Of a stretch of DNA of 64,000 nt, positions 33,269-42,153 are shown piece after piece. Origin of the DNA: Duganella sacchari (lineage in GTDB: Bacteria; Pseudomonadota; Gammaproteobacteria; Burkholderiales; Burkholderiaceae_D). Position 1 is the stretch's first letter, and the number at the start of each line of letters is the position of its first letter. The notes beneath the pieces were generated by a model that saw nothing but the letters and a program-made list of their open reading frames with translations, searched no databases and was not told the origin of the DNA. The stretch spans positions 1 through 64,000 of the forward strand of contig NZ_FRCX01000020.1 in assembly GCF_900143065.1 (NCBI RefSeq), given 5' to 3'. A program made the position numbers and the translations under genes.

Positions 33269-34590
33269 CAGGCCAACGCCTGCCACACCAGCCAGGCATT
33301 GGCGGCGGAGATGATCGCAAACAGGCACCACGACAGCGCCATGGTCCACCAGGCGTTGACGAAGTTGCCCATGATGCGTTGCTGCGAGGTCAGGCTCACC
33401 AGCGGATACATGGCAAACGGCAGCTGCATGCTCAACACTACCTGGCTCAGCACCAGCAGCTTGCCGACCGAATGCTCGCCCAGCACCAGCACGCCGATCA
33501 TGGCCGGCACCAAGGCCAGTCCGCGCGTGATGGCACGCCGCTGCCAGCAGGGGATCTTCATTTTCAGGAAGCCTTCCATGATGACTTGCCCTGCAATGGT
33601 GCCGGTGAAGGTGGAGCTTTGGCCCGACGCCAGCAAGGCCAGGCCAAACAGGATGGCGGCCAACGCCGTGCCGGCGACCGGCTCCAGCAGGCGGTAGGCA
33701 TCGTCGATGTCGAGCATGCGGTCGTTGCCCGGCTGATAGAACGCGGCCGCCGCCAGCACCAGGATGGCGCCGTTGATCAGCAAGGCCAGTAGCAGCGACA
33801 CAATCGTATCGATGCGCGACAGGTTGATGGCCTGGCGTTTGGCGCTGTCATGTTTTGCGACCACGCGCGTCTGCACCACCGACGAATGCAGGTAGAGGTT
33901 ATGCGGCATCACGGTGGCGCCCAGGATGCCGATGGCCAGGTACAGCGGCTCGCGCTGCGACAGTGTGGTGAGGGAAGGGACCAGGCCGGCGGCCACCGCG
34001 TGCCAGTCCGGCTGCACGAAAACCAGTTCGGCCAACAGGCAGATGGCGACCGTCAGGATCAGGCCCAGCACGATGGCCTCGACCTGGCGGAAGCCTTTGC
34101 CTTTGAGGCCGAGCACAATCAGCGTATCCAGCGCGGTCAGCGCCACGCCGACCGGCAGCGACACGCCCAGCAACAGTTTGAACGCGAGCGCACAGCCCAG
34201 CACTTCGGCCAGATCGCAGGCAATGATGGAAATTTCAGCGAAGCCCCACAGCGCCTTGCCGACTGCGGGCGGGTACTGCTCGCGGCAATGCACCGCCAGA
34301 TCCTTGCCGGTGACGATACCCAGCCGCATGCTCAAACACTGCAGCACAATCGCCGCCAGGCTGGACAGCACGACCACAAACAGCAGCTGATAACCGAACT
34401 GCGAACCGCCCTGGATCGCCGTGGCCCAGTTGCCCGGGTCCATATAGCCGACCGACACCAGCAGGCCGGGGCCGGCAAAGCGCAGGACTTTCTTCCAGAA
34501 GGGATCGCTTTCCGGCACCGCGACGGTGCCCGCGACTTCAGAAGGGCAGAACGGCGCAGTCGCGGTGGTGGGCAGCTTGAACGAGAACAT
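33268..34590 (-). CDS. mntH: Nramp family divalent metal transporter (MntH-type)
   Basis: The 440-residue transporter has about eleven hydrophobic segments. It carries the Nramp signature in TM1, GYMDPGNWATAIQGG (the DPGN metal site), and in TM6 ILGATVMPHNLYLHSS, with the MPHN metal-binding motif. It imports Mn(II) or Fe(II) with protons. The ATG at 34590 is preferred because AGGA lies five bases upstream; an ATG two codons earlier overlaps that site. The start region lies in an 8-bp inverted repeat, a possible metal-responsive element. It forms an operon with the SulP gene. Confidence 0.93.
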   Translation of the reverse strand: MFSFKLPTTATAPFCPSEVAGTVAVPESDPFWKKVLRFAGPGLLVSVGYMDPGNWATAIQGGSQFGYQLLFVVVLSSLAAIVLQCLSMRLGIVTGKDLAVHCREQYPPAVGKALWGFAEISIIACDLAEVLGCALAFKLLLGVSLPVGVALTALDTLIVLGLKGKGFRQVEAIVLGLILTVAICLLAELVFVQPDWHAVAAGLVPSLTTLSQREPLYLAIGILGATVMPHNLYLHSSVVQTRVVAKHDSAKRQAINLSRIDTIVSLLLALLINGAILVLAAAAFYQPGNDRMLDIDDAYRLLEPVAGTALAAILFGLALLASGQSSTFTGTIAGQVIMEGFLKMKIPCWQRRAITRGLALVPAMIGVLVLGEHSVGKLLVLSQVVLSMQLPFAMYPLVSLTSQQRIMGNFVNAWWTMALSWCLFAIISAANAWLVWQALA

Positions 34591-34613
34591 AGGCATCCTG
34601 AAAATGATGCCTA
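34590..34613. promoter_or_regulatory. 8-bp inverted repeat covering the mntH ribosome binding site
   Basis: TAGGCATC at 34590-34597 and GATGCCTA at 34606-34613 are perfect inverted copies separated by eight bases. The repeat covers the AGGA and the first mntH start codon. As RNA it would hide the start site; as DNA it has the size of a regulator dyad. It does not obviously match the E. coli MntR box. Confidence 0.5.
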
Positions 34614-34658
34614 AATTCTACTTTAGATGCGAGGCGGCTGCCTCTGTCATTGTGCCGC

Positions 34659-35354
<696 letters not shown>

Positions 35355-35418
35355 AGCGTGCTCTTTTTATTTGGTGGAAGCCGACAGTATACACGCCGCG
35401 CCCCGTACAATGGCGCTT

Positions 35419-36399
35419 ATGACAGTCCAACACCCCTATTCCGCGTTGAGCCCCGATTGTGTGCTCGACGCCCTCGACAGCATCGGGCTGCGCGGCGATG
35501 GCCGCCTGCTGGCGCTGAATAGCTATGAAAACCGTGTCTACCAGGTCGGCATTGAAGACGACAAACCGCTGGTGGTGAAGTTCTATCGTCCCGGCCGCTG
35601 GAGCGACGAGGCCATCCTCGAAGAGCATGCGTTCACGCAGGAGCTGGTGGCGGCCGAGATCCCCGTCGTGCCGGCGCTGGCGCTGCATGGCAGCACGCTG
35701 CACCAGTTCAACGGCTTCCGGTTTGCCGTATTCACGCGCCATGGCGGCCGGGCGCCGGAATTGAGCGATCCGTCCGTGCTGGAATGGACCGGGCGCTACA
35801 TCGGCCGCATCCATGCGGTGGGCGCGGCGCGGGCTTTTCAACATCGTCCGGCGCTCGATATCGATACCTTTGGCACCGAGCCGTGCGAATTCCTGCAGGC
35901 GAACGACTTTATTCCGCTGGACCTGAAAGCCTCCTATGCCGCCATCGCCCAGCAGGCGCTGGATGGCGTGCGCCGCAGCTATGACCGGGCGGGCGCGTTG
36001 CCGCAGCTGCGTCTGCACGGCGATTGCCATGGTGGCAATGTTTTGTGGACCGATGCCGGCCCCCATTTTGTCGACTTTGACGATGCCCGCATGGGGCCGG
36101 CCATCCAGGACTTGTGGATGATGCTGTCCGGCGAGCGCGCCGAACAGGTGCGCCAGATGGGCGACATCCTGGCCGGCTACGAGGACTTCTGCGAATTCAA
36201 TCCGCGCCAGATGCATCTGGTCGAGGCCTTGCGGACGCTGCGGCTGATTCACTATTCGGCCTGGCTGGCGCGCCGCTGGGACGACCCGGCCTTCCCGGCG
36301 GCTTTCCCATGGTTTAACACCCAGCGCTACTGGCAGGACCGCATCCTGGAGCTGCGCGAGCAGGTCGCGCTCATGGACGAGCCGCCGCTGCCAATCTAA
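35419..36399 (+). CDS. srkA: Stress response serine/threonine kinase SrkA (YihE)
   Basis: The 326-residue aminoglycoside-phosphotransferase-like kinase has LNSYENRVYQVGIED at the nucleotide loop. VVKFYRPGRWSDEAILEEH carries the Lys and Glu pair. LHGDCHGGNVLW is the catalytic loop and FVDFDDARMGPA contains the metal-binding DFD. In E. coli SrkA counteracts stress-induced death. The start at 35419 (MTVQHPYS) fits homologues; in-frame ATGs at 35410 and earlier are possible, and no good ribosome binding site is seen for any. Confidence 0.93.
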   Translation: MTVQHPYSALSPDCVLDALDSIGLRGDGRLLALNSYENRVYQVGIEDDKPLVVKFYRPGRWSDEAILEEHAFTQELVAAEIPVVPALALHGSTLHQFNGFRFAVFTRHGGRAPELSDPSVLEWTGRYIGRIHAVGAARAFQHRPALDIDTFGTEPCEFLQANDFIPLDLKASYAAIAQQALDGVRRSYDRAGALPQLRLHGDCHGGNVLWTDAGPHFVDFDDARMGPAIQDLWMMLSGERAEQVRQMGDILAGYEDFCEFNPRQMHLVEALRTLRLIHYSAWLARRWDDPAFPAAFPWFNTQRYWQDRILELREQVALMDEPPLPI

Positions 36400-36495
36400 G
36401 AAATAGCGGGTTTTTCCGTGTCTGCTTGCGGCTAGGCTTGTCTGGTTGCTACATGATAATGAGTGCTCAGAAATCCTTTTCTAGCGAGAGTTCTC

Positions 36496-38811
36496 ATGCA
36501 AGCACAACTGGACAAACAAGACCGCGCAACCGACCACGACTTGCTGCCGCTGCCCATGCTGTCACTGCATGAGACCGAGGACGCCGGCCCGGCCCAGCTG
36601 CCGCGTGCGGCAATGGAAATGAAAGCCATCCAGGAGGCCATCGCGCGCGTTGAAGCGGAAGCCAAGGCCGCCTGCGCTGCCGAAAGCCGGGCGCATGCCG
36701 AAGCACGCGCCCGGGCGCTGGCGGATGACCGCGCAGCCATGGATGCGGCAGCGGCGGCGGTCGCGCTGCAAAATGCCCAGGCGTCGGAAGAGGCGATCAT
36801 TGCCAACAAAGAGCGGCTGGAATCGCTGCGCGCGGCGGCGCAGGCCAGCGTCGCGCGTCTGGATGCCGTCAAACAGGAAACTGCCGAACTGCGCGCCCGC
36901 GCCGAGGCGGACAATCAGATCCGCCAGGCTGCCGAAGAACGCGCCAAAGCTGAAGGCGAAAACCGCAAGCGCGCGCAAGAACACATGGCCACCGAAGCCG
37001 AGCTGGCACTGCAAGCCTCGCGCGCAGCAGAAGAACTGCAAGTCCAGACTGAGCAAGCGCGCCTGCAGGCCGCGGAGCGCGTCGCTGCCGTCCAGGCCGC
37101 CAAGGATGAAGTGGTGGGGATCGCCTCGGCCGATGCGCGTGTCGCCACGCTGGCGCGCGAACGTGAACGTCACGCCCATGCTGCACGCCAGACCGCGCAG
37201 CAGCTGGCCGAAGCGGAAGCGGAAGCGCTGGAACTGACCAAGCAGCGCGAACGTGCGGATCAGATCGCGCTGGAATCGGCGTTCAACCGTTCCGCGGCCG
37301 AAGTGCGCGCACTGGAAGAAGCGCGTGCGCTGGCGCACCTGGAGCAGGAGCGTGAACAGATCGCGCTGGCCAAGGCCGAATCCGAACACAGCGCCGCGCA
37401 ATCGCTGCGCCTGCGCCTGCAAACCGAAAAAGAAATCCGCGACGCGGCCATCCACCGCGAACGCCTGGAAGCCGTTGCCGCCGCCAGCGCGCAAGCGCGC
37501 CGCGAAGCCGACGCGCGCATCCTGGCCGCGACCGAAGCGCGTATCGAAGTCGACAACCAGCTGCGCGCCGTCGCCCAGGCGCGGGTCCAAGCGGAAGAAG
37601 AGGCCGAGATCGCCACCCATGCCAAAGTCGAGGCCGAATCCGCTGCGTTGCAACAGGCCAAGCTGCGCAAGGCCGCCGATGACATCGCCGCCGAAGCTGC
37701 ACGCGTGGACAGCCTGGAGCAGCAACGCGCTGCCATGCTGGCCAGCGAGCGTGCCGCACTGTCGCAGGCCGCTGCCGAACTGGCCGCCAGCCAGAACGCC
37801 GCCGAACAACAAGCCGTCGCCACGCTGGCCCAGCACGTCGAAGCGCAGAACGCCGCCAATACCGTTGCTGCACAGCGTGCAGAACAGGCTGCTGCACTGC
37901 TCAAGGCCGAGCAGGAGCGCGCGGCCGCCGAGCAGTCAGCCATCATCTCGCTGAAAGAGAAACTGGACGCCGAACAGCGCGCCACCGAAGCCGCGCAGCA
38001 GCGCGTCGCCGCCGAGCGTGCCCAGACTGCGGCGTTCCGTCAGCAACAGGAAGCCGAGCAACGTCTCACCGCAGCGGCCGAGCGTGAAACCGAAGCCGCG
38101 CGCGTGATGGCGCAGCAGGTATCGGCGGAAGCCGAACAGAAAGCCATCGCTGCGCAAGCCTTGGCGGTGCAAGCGAGCCTGGCGGTCGAACTGGGCGTGG
38201 TGCACGCCGAGCGCGCCCGTACCGAGCAGGAAAAAGCCGCCAAGGCAGCAGAGCTGCTGCAAGCTGAACGTGAATTCGTCGAAGCCGAACGCAAATCGCT
38301 GGCGCTGATCGACCAGAAGCTGACCCAGCAGCGCATCACCACGGCGTCGGAAGCGCGCGCATCGCAAGCGATTGCCGGCCGGTTGGAAGCCGAGAAAAAC
38401 CTCGCCGCCAGCGCCCGCCAGCGCGCCGACGATGAGCAGGCCGAAACCGCACTGATGCAAGAACGCGCGCAAGCAGAGCAGGCCGCCGCCCAAGCCGCCG
38501 CCGACAAAGTCGCCGCGCAGAAAGCCTTGCTGGAAGCGGCACAAGCCCACGCCGCGATGCAACGCAAGGTCGCCGACACCACCGCCGCGATGACCGCCAC
38601 CAAGCAACAGCTGCTGGCACTGGAAACCCGCCGCCTGGCTGCCGCCCAGAAAGTACTGGCCGCCGTCGAAGCCAAAGTCGCCGCCGAAGCCGCCCTGGCC
38701 GCCGACAACAGCCCAGTGATCGCCACGCTGGACGACGCCCGCGCCCGCAAAGAAGCCGCCCGCCAATCGCCGGCAGCCGACGCCACCCAAGCCGTCTGGC
38801 GCGCCCGCTAA
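36496..38811 (+). CDS. Giant alanine/glutamate/arginine-rich coiled-coil protein
   Basis: The 771-residue protein is almost entirely one predicted coiled coil (about residues 45-745), dominated by Ala, Glu, Gln, Arg and Lys with very few Gly, Pro or aromatics. The N-terminal ~45 residues (TDHDLLPLPMLSLHETEDAG) and last ~20 are non-coiled. There is no signal peptide or membrane segment, so it should be cytosolic. Composition resembles TolA, kinesin-like or cytoskeletal coiled coils, but no family is recognised and low-complexity matches would be misleading. GAGAG precedes the ATG at 36496; a GTG 11 codons earlier has no ribosome binding site. It stands alone, ends 3 bases before a perfect 92-bp palindrome and may be a scaffold or filament protein. 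Confidence 0.82.
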   Translation: MQAQLDKQDRATDHDLLPLPMLSLHETEDAGPAQLPRAAMEMKAIQEAIARVEAEAKAACAAESRAHAEARARALADDRAAMDAAAAAVALQNAQASEEAIIANKERLESLRAAAQASVARLDAVKQETAELRARAEADNQIRQAAEERAKAEGENRKRAQEHMATEAELALQASRAAEELQVQTEQARLQAAERVAAVQAAKDEVVGIASADARVATLARERERHAHAARQTAQQLAEAEAEALELTKQRERADQIALESAFNRSAAEVRALEEARALAHLEQEREQIALAKAESEHSAAQSLRLRLQTEKEIRDAAIHRERLEAVAAASAQARREADARILAATEARIEVDNQLRAVAQARVQAEEEAEIATHAKVEAESAALQQAKLRKAADDIAAEAARVDSLEQQRAAMLASERAALSQAAAELAASQNAAEQQAVATLAQHVEAQNAANTVAAQRAEQAAALLKAEQERAAAEQSAIISLKEKLDAEQRATEAAQQRVAAERAQTAAFRQQQEAEQRLTAAAERETEAARVMAQQVSAEAEQKAIAAQALAVQASLAVELGVVHAERARTEQEKAAKAAELLQAEREFVEAERKSLALIDQKLTQQRITTASEARASQAIAGRLEAEKNLAASARQRADDEQAETALMQERAQAEQAAAQAAADKVAAQKALLEAAQAHAAMQRKVADTTAAMTATKQQLLALETRRLAAAQKVLAAVEAKVAAEAALAADNSPVIATLDDARARKEAARQSPAADATQAVWRAR

Positions 38812-38814
38812 CAA

Positions 38815-38906
38815 TCCGGGGTCAGGTCCGTCATTTCTACACGAGCTCTGCCGTAGTCACGTGACTACGGCAGAGCTCGTGTAGAAATGACGGACCTGAC
38901 CCCGGA
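38815..38906. repeat. Perfect 92-bp palindrome between convergent genes (REP/BIME-like)
   Basis: Bases 38815-38860 and 38861-38906 are exact reverse complements, with 46-bp arms and no spacer; the centre is GTAGTCAC|GTGACTAC. The outer ends carry TCCGGGGTCAGGTCC and its mirror, which resemble GGGGTCAG-type repeats found between genes in many beta- and gammaproteobacteria. It fills the space between the coiled-coil gene (3 bases away) and the convergent outer-membrane gene (2 bases away). Transcripts from either side would fold into a very long hairpin, so it may act as a bidirectional terminator. No transposase is adjacent. Confidence 0.97.
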
Positions 38907-38908
38907 GT

Positions 38909-39859
38909 TTAGAAGCTGTAGCCGAGGCCGATGAGGAGCAGGTCGGCGTCGCGGTGGTAGTCAGTGACCACGCGGTTCCAGGCGGCTTCCGCCACTACGC
39001 GCTTGGCCAGGTGGTAGCGGCCGGCGATGCTCACCAGGCCGGCTTTGTGGGAGCGCTGGCCTTCCGCGTCCGGCACCTTGGCCGTGAAGTAGGGACCTGC
39101 GCCCATCCCCAGCTCGACTTTCTCATTCAGTGATCGGATCAGCCACAGCTGTGTGGCGATGCCGTTGCGCTTGCTTTGCGCGGTGTTGCCTTCGTTGATG
39201 GCGGTGACGGTCCAGTCGATATAGCGGCTCACTGCGCGCCGGTATTCTATCGCCGCGATCGTGGCGCGCTCCGAGTCCAGGCTGTTGTTGATGCCCTGGC
39301 CCGCCATGACGGTCACTGCTTCGTCGGTGCTCGCACCTTGCACATGCAGTTTGTCGCCTTTGACGCCGTTGAACTGGTAGCCCACGCCCAGCATCAGCGC
39401 GGTGGTCGCGTCTTTGCCGGTCGGTGAGATGCGGTTGAGCTGTACCTGGTTGTACCAGCGGCTGTCGGGATAGTGGTAGGTCGCCTGCAGGCTGTAAATG
39501 GCGGCCCAGCCGTGGTCGTTGGTGTACTGGGTGCCGACCGCATTGTGCAGCTCGGTGGTGTCGAAGTAGTAGTACTGGCCGGCCCCTGCGCCGAAGGTCC
39601 AGCCGGGCTGGTTGTAGCCGGTGCGCACCCAGATCTGCCCGGCGACACCATCGCGGTGGTGGTCGGTCGGGTGGCCTTCGTTGAGGTAGCTCAGGCTCAG
39701 CGCGAAGTGCTGGCCGACCGGGTGGGAGTAGGAGACGCCGGCGCTGAAGCTGTTCTCCTGCGCTTGGTTGACGTGCAGCGCGCCGGCATAGCCAGTCACT
39801 TCCTGAGCGGACACGGCGCCCGCTGCCAGCGCCAGCAGGCCGCAAATGATGTGTTTCAT
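38909..39859 (-). CDS. Outer membrane beta-barrel protein of unknown function
   Basis: The 316-residue protein has a signal peptide (MKHIICGLLALAAGAVSA-QE) and alternating amphipathic strands ending in an aromatic residue (LLLIGLGYSF), typical of outer-membrane barrels. No Cys-rich or enzymatic motif is seen after the signal. The start at 39859 gives the expected signal peptide; an in-frame upstream extension adds an odd hydrophilic leader. Its role (porin, adhesin or structural) cannot be told from sequence. Confidence 0.8.
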   Translation of the reverse strand: MKHIICGLLALAAGAVSAQEVTGYAGALHVNQAQENSFSAGVSYSHPVGQHFALSLSYLNEGHPTDHHRDGVAGQIWVRTGYNQPGWTFGAGAGQYYYFDTTELHNAVGTQYTNDHGWAAIYSLQATYHYPDSRWYNQVQLNRISPTGKDATTALMLGVGYQFNGVKGDKLHVQGASTDEAVTVMAGQGINNSLDSERATIAAIEYRRAVSRYIDWTVTAINEGNTAQSKRNGIATQLWLIRSLNEKVELGMGAGPYFTAKVPDAEGQRSHKAGLVSIAGRYHLAKRVVAEAAWNRVVTDYHRDADLLLIGLGYSF

Positions 39860-39938
39860 ATAACTTGATTTCCAGCAAAAGAACAAGTCTACTGGAAATC
39901 AATATTTGCTGTTTTTCAGTACGTGTTTTGCGTAGGGG

Positions 39939-40310
39939 TTACTGCTGGGTCACGACTTTGGTGACGTAGTATTCCGTCTCGCCAAAGCACTGGGTGGGCA
40001 CGCCTTTGTGCTGGGCGTAGCTCAGGATCACGCGCTTGCCGGTGGCGGCAGTGAGGTCTTTGGCCACCTGTTCGTCGCGCACGCTGAATTCGAATTTCTC
40101 GGGAATCGCGCCCGGCATCGAGGTCAGCAGGATTTCGCCTTCCCAGGTTTTGCACACCCAGCCGCGGGTGGAGAACTTTTGCAGGTAGCCGGCGCGCTCG
40201 CCTTCGGAATAGGAGACGTGCAGCATGGCCCAGGTGTAGGCCGCCATCAGCAGCACGGCGGCGGCGAGCAGGCCGATGAAGGACAGCAGGATGCGTTTGG
40301 AAGTGGTCAT
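39939..40310 (-). CDS. Small membrane-anchored hypothetical protein
   Basis: The 123-residue protein has one N-terminal transmembrane helix (about 8-28) and a periplasmic domain with YSEGERAGYLQKFSTRGWVCKTWEGEILL and FSVRDEQVAKDL. Similar short proteins are often annotated as 6-phosphogluconate dehydrogenase, but this sequence has no dinucleotide-binding motif, and that name is not supported. Two Cys (near 53 and 108) could pair. It lies between the outer-membrane gene and the DUF475 gene, all on the minus strand, 34 bases after the latter. The function is unknown. Confidence 0.75.
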   Translation of the reverse strand: MTTSKRILLSFIGLLAAAVLLMAAYTWAMLHVSYSEGERAGYLQKFSTRGWVCKTWEGEILLTSMPGAIPEKFEFSVRDEQVAKDLTAATGKRVILSYAQHKGVPTQCFGETEYYVTKVVTQQ

Positions 40311-40344
40311 AGTGGTTCTGAGTTAGGCAATGTTTTGAATATTA

Positions 40345-41403
40345 TCACGCGGCGTTCCGGCGTTTGTGGCGCACCGATGACCACAGCGAGACGGCAATAA
40401 ACGCCACGCCGGACAGGCCGGTGAACCATTCGGGAATGTGGTATTTGACGCTGGCCAGCATGATGACGGCCAGAATGCCGATCGCGTAGTGCGCGCCGTG
40501 CTCAAGGTAGACGTATTCGTCCAGCGTGCCCTTGTGGACCAGGAATACGGTCAGCGAGCGCACGAACATGGCGCCAATCGCCAGCCCCAGCATGATGACC
40601 ACGACGTCGGTGGTAATCGCGAAGGCGCCGATCACGCCGTCAAAGCTGAACGAGGCGTCCAGCACTTCCAGGTACAGGAAGCCGCCGATGCTGCCTTTGG
40701 CGACGGCGGCCACCACCGGCGCGACGCCGGCTTCGGTGGTGTCGTCGTCCTCGTCCGGCTCGTCTTCTTCCAGCAGGCTGCTGATCCAGCCCACGGCCAG
40801 GTAGATGATGACGCCGACCACGCCGGCGGTCAGCACGGTGTATTGCGCTTCGGCCGCAACCAGCGAGACGCAGGCAAACACTGCGGCCAGGGTCAGCAGC
40901 ACGGCCAGGCTTTCGGTGCCGTGCTGGCCCAGTTTTTCTTCGATCCAGCCCAGCCAGTGCAGTTCTTTCTGGTCGTCGAACAGGAAATTCAGGAACACCA
41001 GCAGCAGGAAGGCGCCGCCGAAGGCCGCCACCTGGGCATGGGCGCCAGTCAGGTAGCGCGAGTATTCCTGCGGCGCGTTGGTGGCCATGTGCCACACGTC
41101 CAGCAGGCCGAGGCCGGTGGCCAGCGAGACGATCAGCAGCGGGAACAGCAGGCGCATGCCAAATACTGCAACCAGGATGCCGACGGTGAGGAACAGCTTG
41201 CGCCAGAATTCGTTCCAGTGGCGCAGCACGGAGGCGTTGACGACCGCGTTGTCAAACGACAGCGACACTTCCATGATGCCAAGGACGGCGGTGATCCACA
41301 GCGCTTGCACCATGGCGCTGACGCCACCGTGGTTGTAGCCCCACCAGCCCGCCAGGGCCATGAGGATGAAGGTGACGGCAAAGGAGATTCGGAAGTGCTG
41401 CAT
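40345..41403 (-). CDS. DUF475 family integral membrane protein (TerC-like)
   Basis: The 352-residue protein has about nine hydrophobic segments and the paired acidic motifs of the TerC/DUF475 group: GIMEVSLSFDNAVVNASVL near residue 45 and LDASFSFDGVIGAFAIT in the second half. A highly acidic cytosolic loop (EEDEPDEDDDTTEAG) separates them. TerC relatives are implicated in metal ion export or tellurite resistance; DUF475 itself is uncharacterised. It is divergent from the DUF212 gene. Confidence 0.88.
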   Translation of the reverse strand: MQHFRISFAVTFILMALAGWWGYNHGGVSAMVQALWITAVLGIMEVSLSFDNAVVNASVLRHWNEFWRKLFLTVGILVAVFGMRLLFPLLIVSLATGLGLLDVWHMATNAPQEYSRYLTGAHAQVAAFGGAFLLLVFLNFLFDDQKELHWLGWIEEKLGQHGTESLAVLLTLAAVFACVSLVAAEAQYTVLTAGVVGVIIYLAVGWISSLLEEDEPDEDDDTTEAGVAPVVAAVAKGSIGGFLYLEVLDASFSFDGVIGAFAITTDVVVIMLGLAIGAMFVRSLTVFLVHKGTLDEYVYLEHGAHYAIGILAVIMLASVKYHIPEWFTGLSGVAFIAVSLWSSVRHKRRNAA

Positions 41404-41513
41404 CGTTGTCTTTATTGAAATTTTGAGGATGGGGTGAATTTTATATTACTTGCTTCCGCCGCTGGGGCACCGTCTGCCATAATGTCGCCACAAAAAATGC
41501 AAAGGATTCAATC

Positions 41514-41936
41514 ATGGACATCGCTTACCTCGTTACCCCGCTGCTGACCTGGATCACGGTGGGCCCGATCAAGTTTCTGATTAATAGCGCCAAAGCGCGC
41601 AAATGGGCGTTTAATCTGGTCGGTAACGGCGGTTTCCCAAGCAACCACAGTGCGGTGGTGTCCAGCATGGCGACCTTGATCGCGTTGCGCGAAGGCATCG
41701 GCCATCCGGCGTTCGGCGTTGCCGTGACGTTGTGCTTTATCGTGATTATCGATGCCAACAGCCTGCGCCAGCACGTCGGCAAGCAGGCCGCCGCCATCAA
41801 CCGGCTTGCCAAAGAGGATGGCGGCCACCAGTGGCTGCGCGAGCGCATGGGCCATACGCTGGTGGAAATCGCCGGTGGCTTGACCACCGGTATTATCATG
41901 GGCCACATCATCCACGCCGTGTTCGGCCGCGGCTAG
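41514..41936 (+). CDS. Divergent PAP2 family protein (DUF212)
   Basis: The 140-residue membrane protein matches DUF212: GNGGFPSNHSAVVSSMATLIALREG, IDANSLRQHVGKQAAAINRL and GHTLVEIAGGLTTGIIMGHIIH. The family resembles PAP2 phosphatases, with SNH and H-type residues, and may act on a lipid phosphate, though activity is unproven. AAAGGA lies seven bases before the ATG. The following 217 bases up to the efflux adaptor gene contain a possible promoter but no clear terminator. Confidence 0.88.
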   Translation: MDIAYLVTPLLTWITVGPIKFLINSAKARKWAFNLVGNGGFPSNHSAVVSSMATLIALREGIGHPAFGVAVTLCFIVIIDANSLRQHVGKQAAAINRLAKEDGGHQWLRERMGHTLVEIAGGLTTGIIMGHIIHAVFGRG

Positions 41937-42062
41937 GCTGCCTGGGCGGGGCGGGCTGTCCGCACCGCTGTCCGGCTGGACGTCCGCGCCAGCCTGCCGG
42001 TTTACCGTTTATCCTCCTATTTGGCGTTTCAGCCACAAATTCTACCGTCCGTCGCACTATGA

Positions 42063-42091
42063 TTGACCTGAAAAGGTGGGTCACGGATACT
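42063..42091 (+). promoter_or_regulatory. Putative sigma-70 promoter of the RND efflux genes
   Basis: TTGACC (42063-42068) and GATACT (42086-42091) are separated by 17 bases. Transcription would start near 42098, giving a leader of about 56 bases before the adaptor gene ATG. No regulator gene lies next to the efflux genes. Confidence 0.5.
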
Positions 42092-42153
42092 CTGCGCCCT
42101 GTAGTCTGGATCATTCTAAAAGCACCCCAGGTGCCACTTTCTCGGAGAACTTT

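Noticed and set aside
35400..35412. Promoter with -10 TACAAT directly before srkA
   Set aside because: The only -35 at 17 bases is GACAGT, and the box overlaps the candidate start codons, so it is not convincing.
36562..37836. Long minus-strand frames inside the coiled-coil gene
   Set aside because: The Ala/Glu-rich sense codons give Phe/Gly/Leu-rich antisense frames automatically; no start signals are present.
39939..40310. Naming this gene 6-phosphogluconate dehydrogenase
   Set aside because: That label circulates for similar short proteins, but the 123-residue sequence has no dinucleotide-binding motif and carries a membrane anchor.
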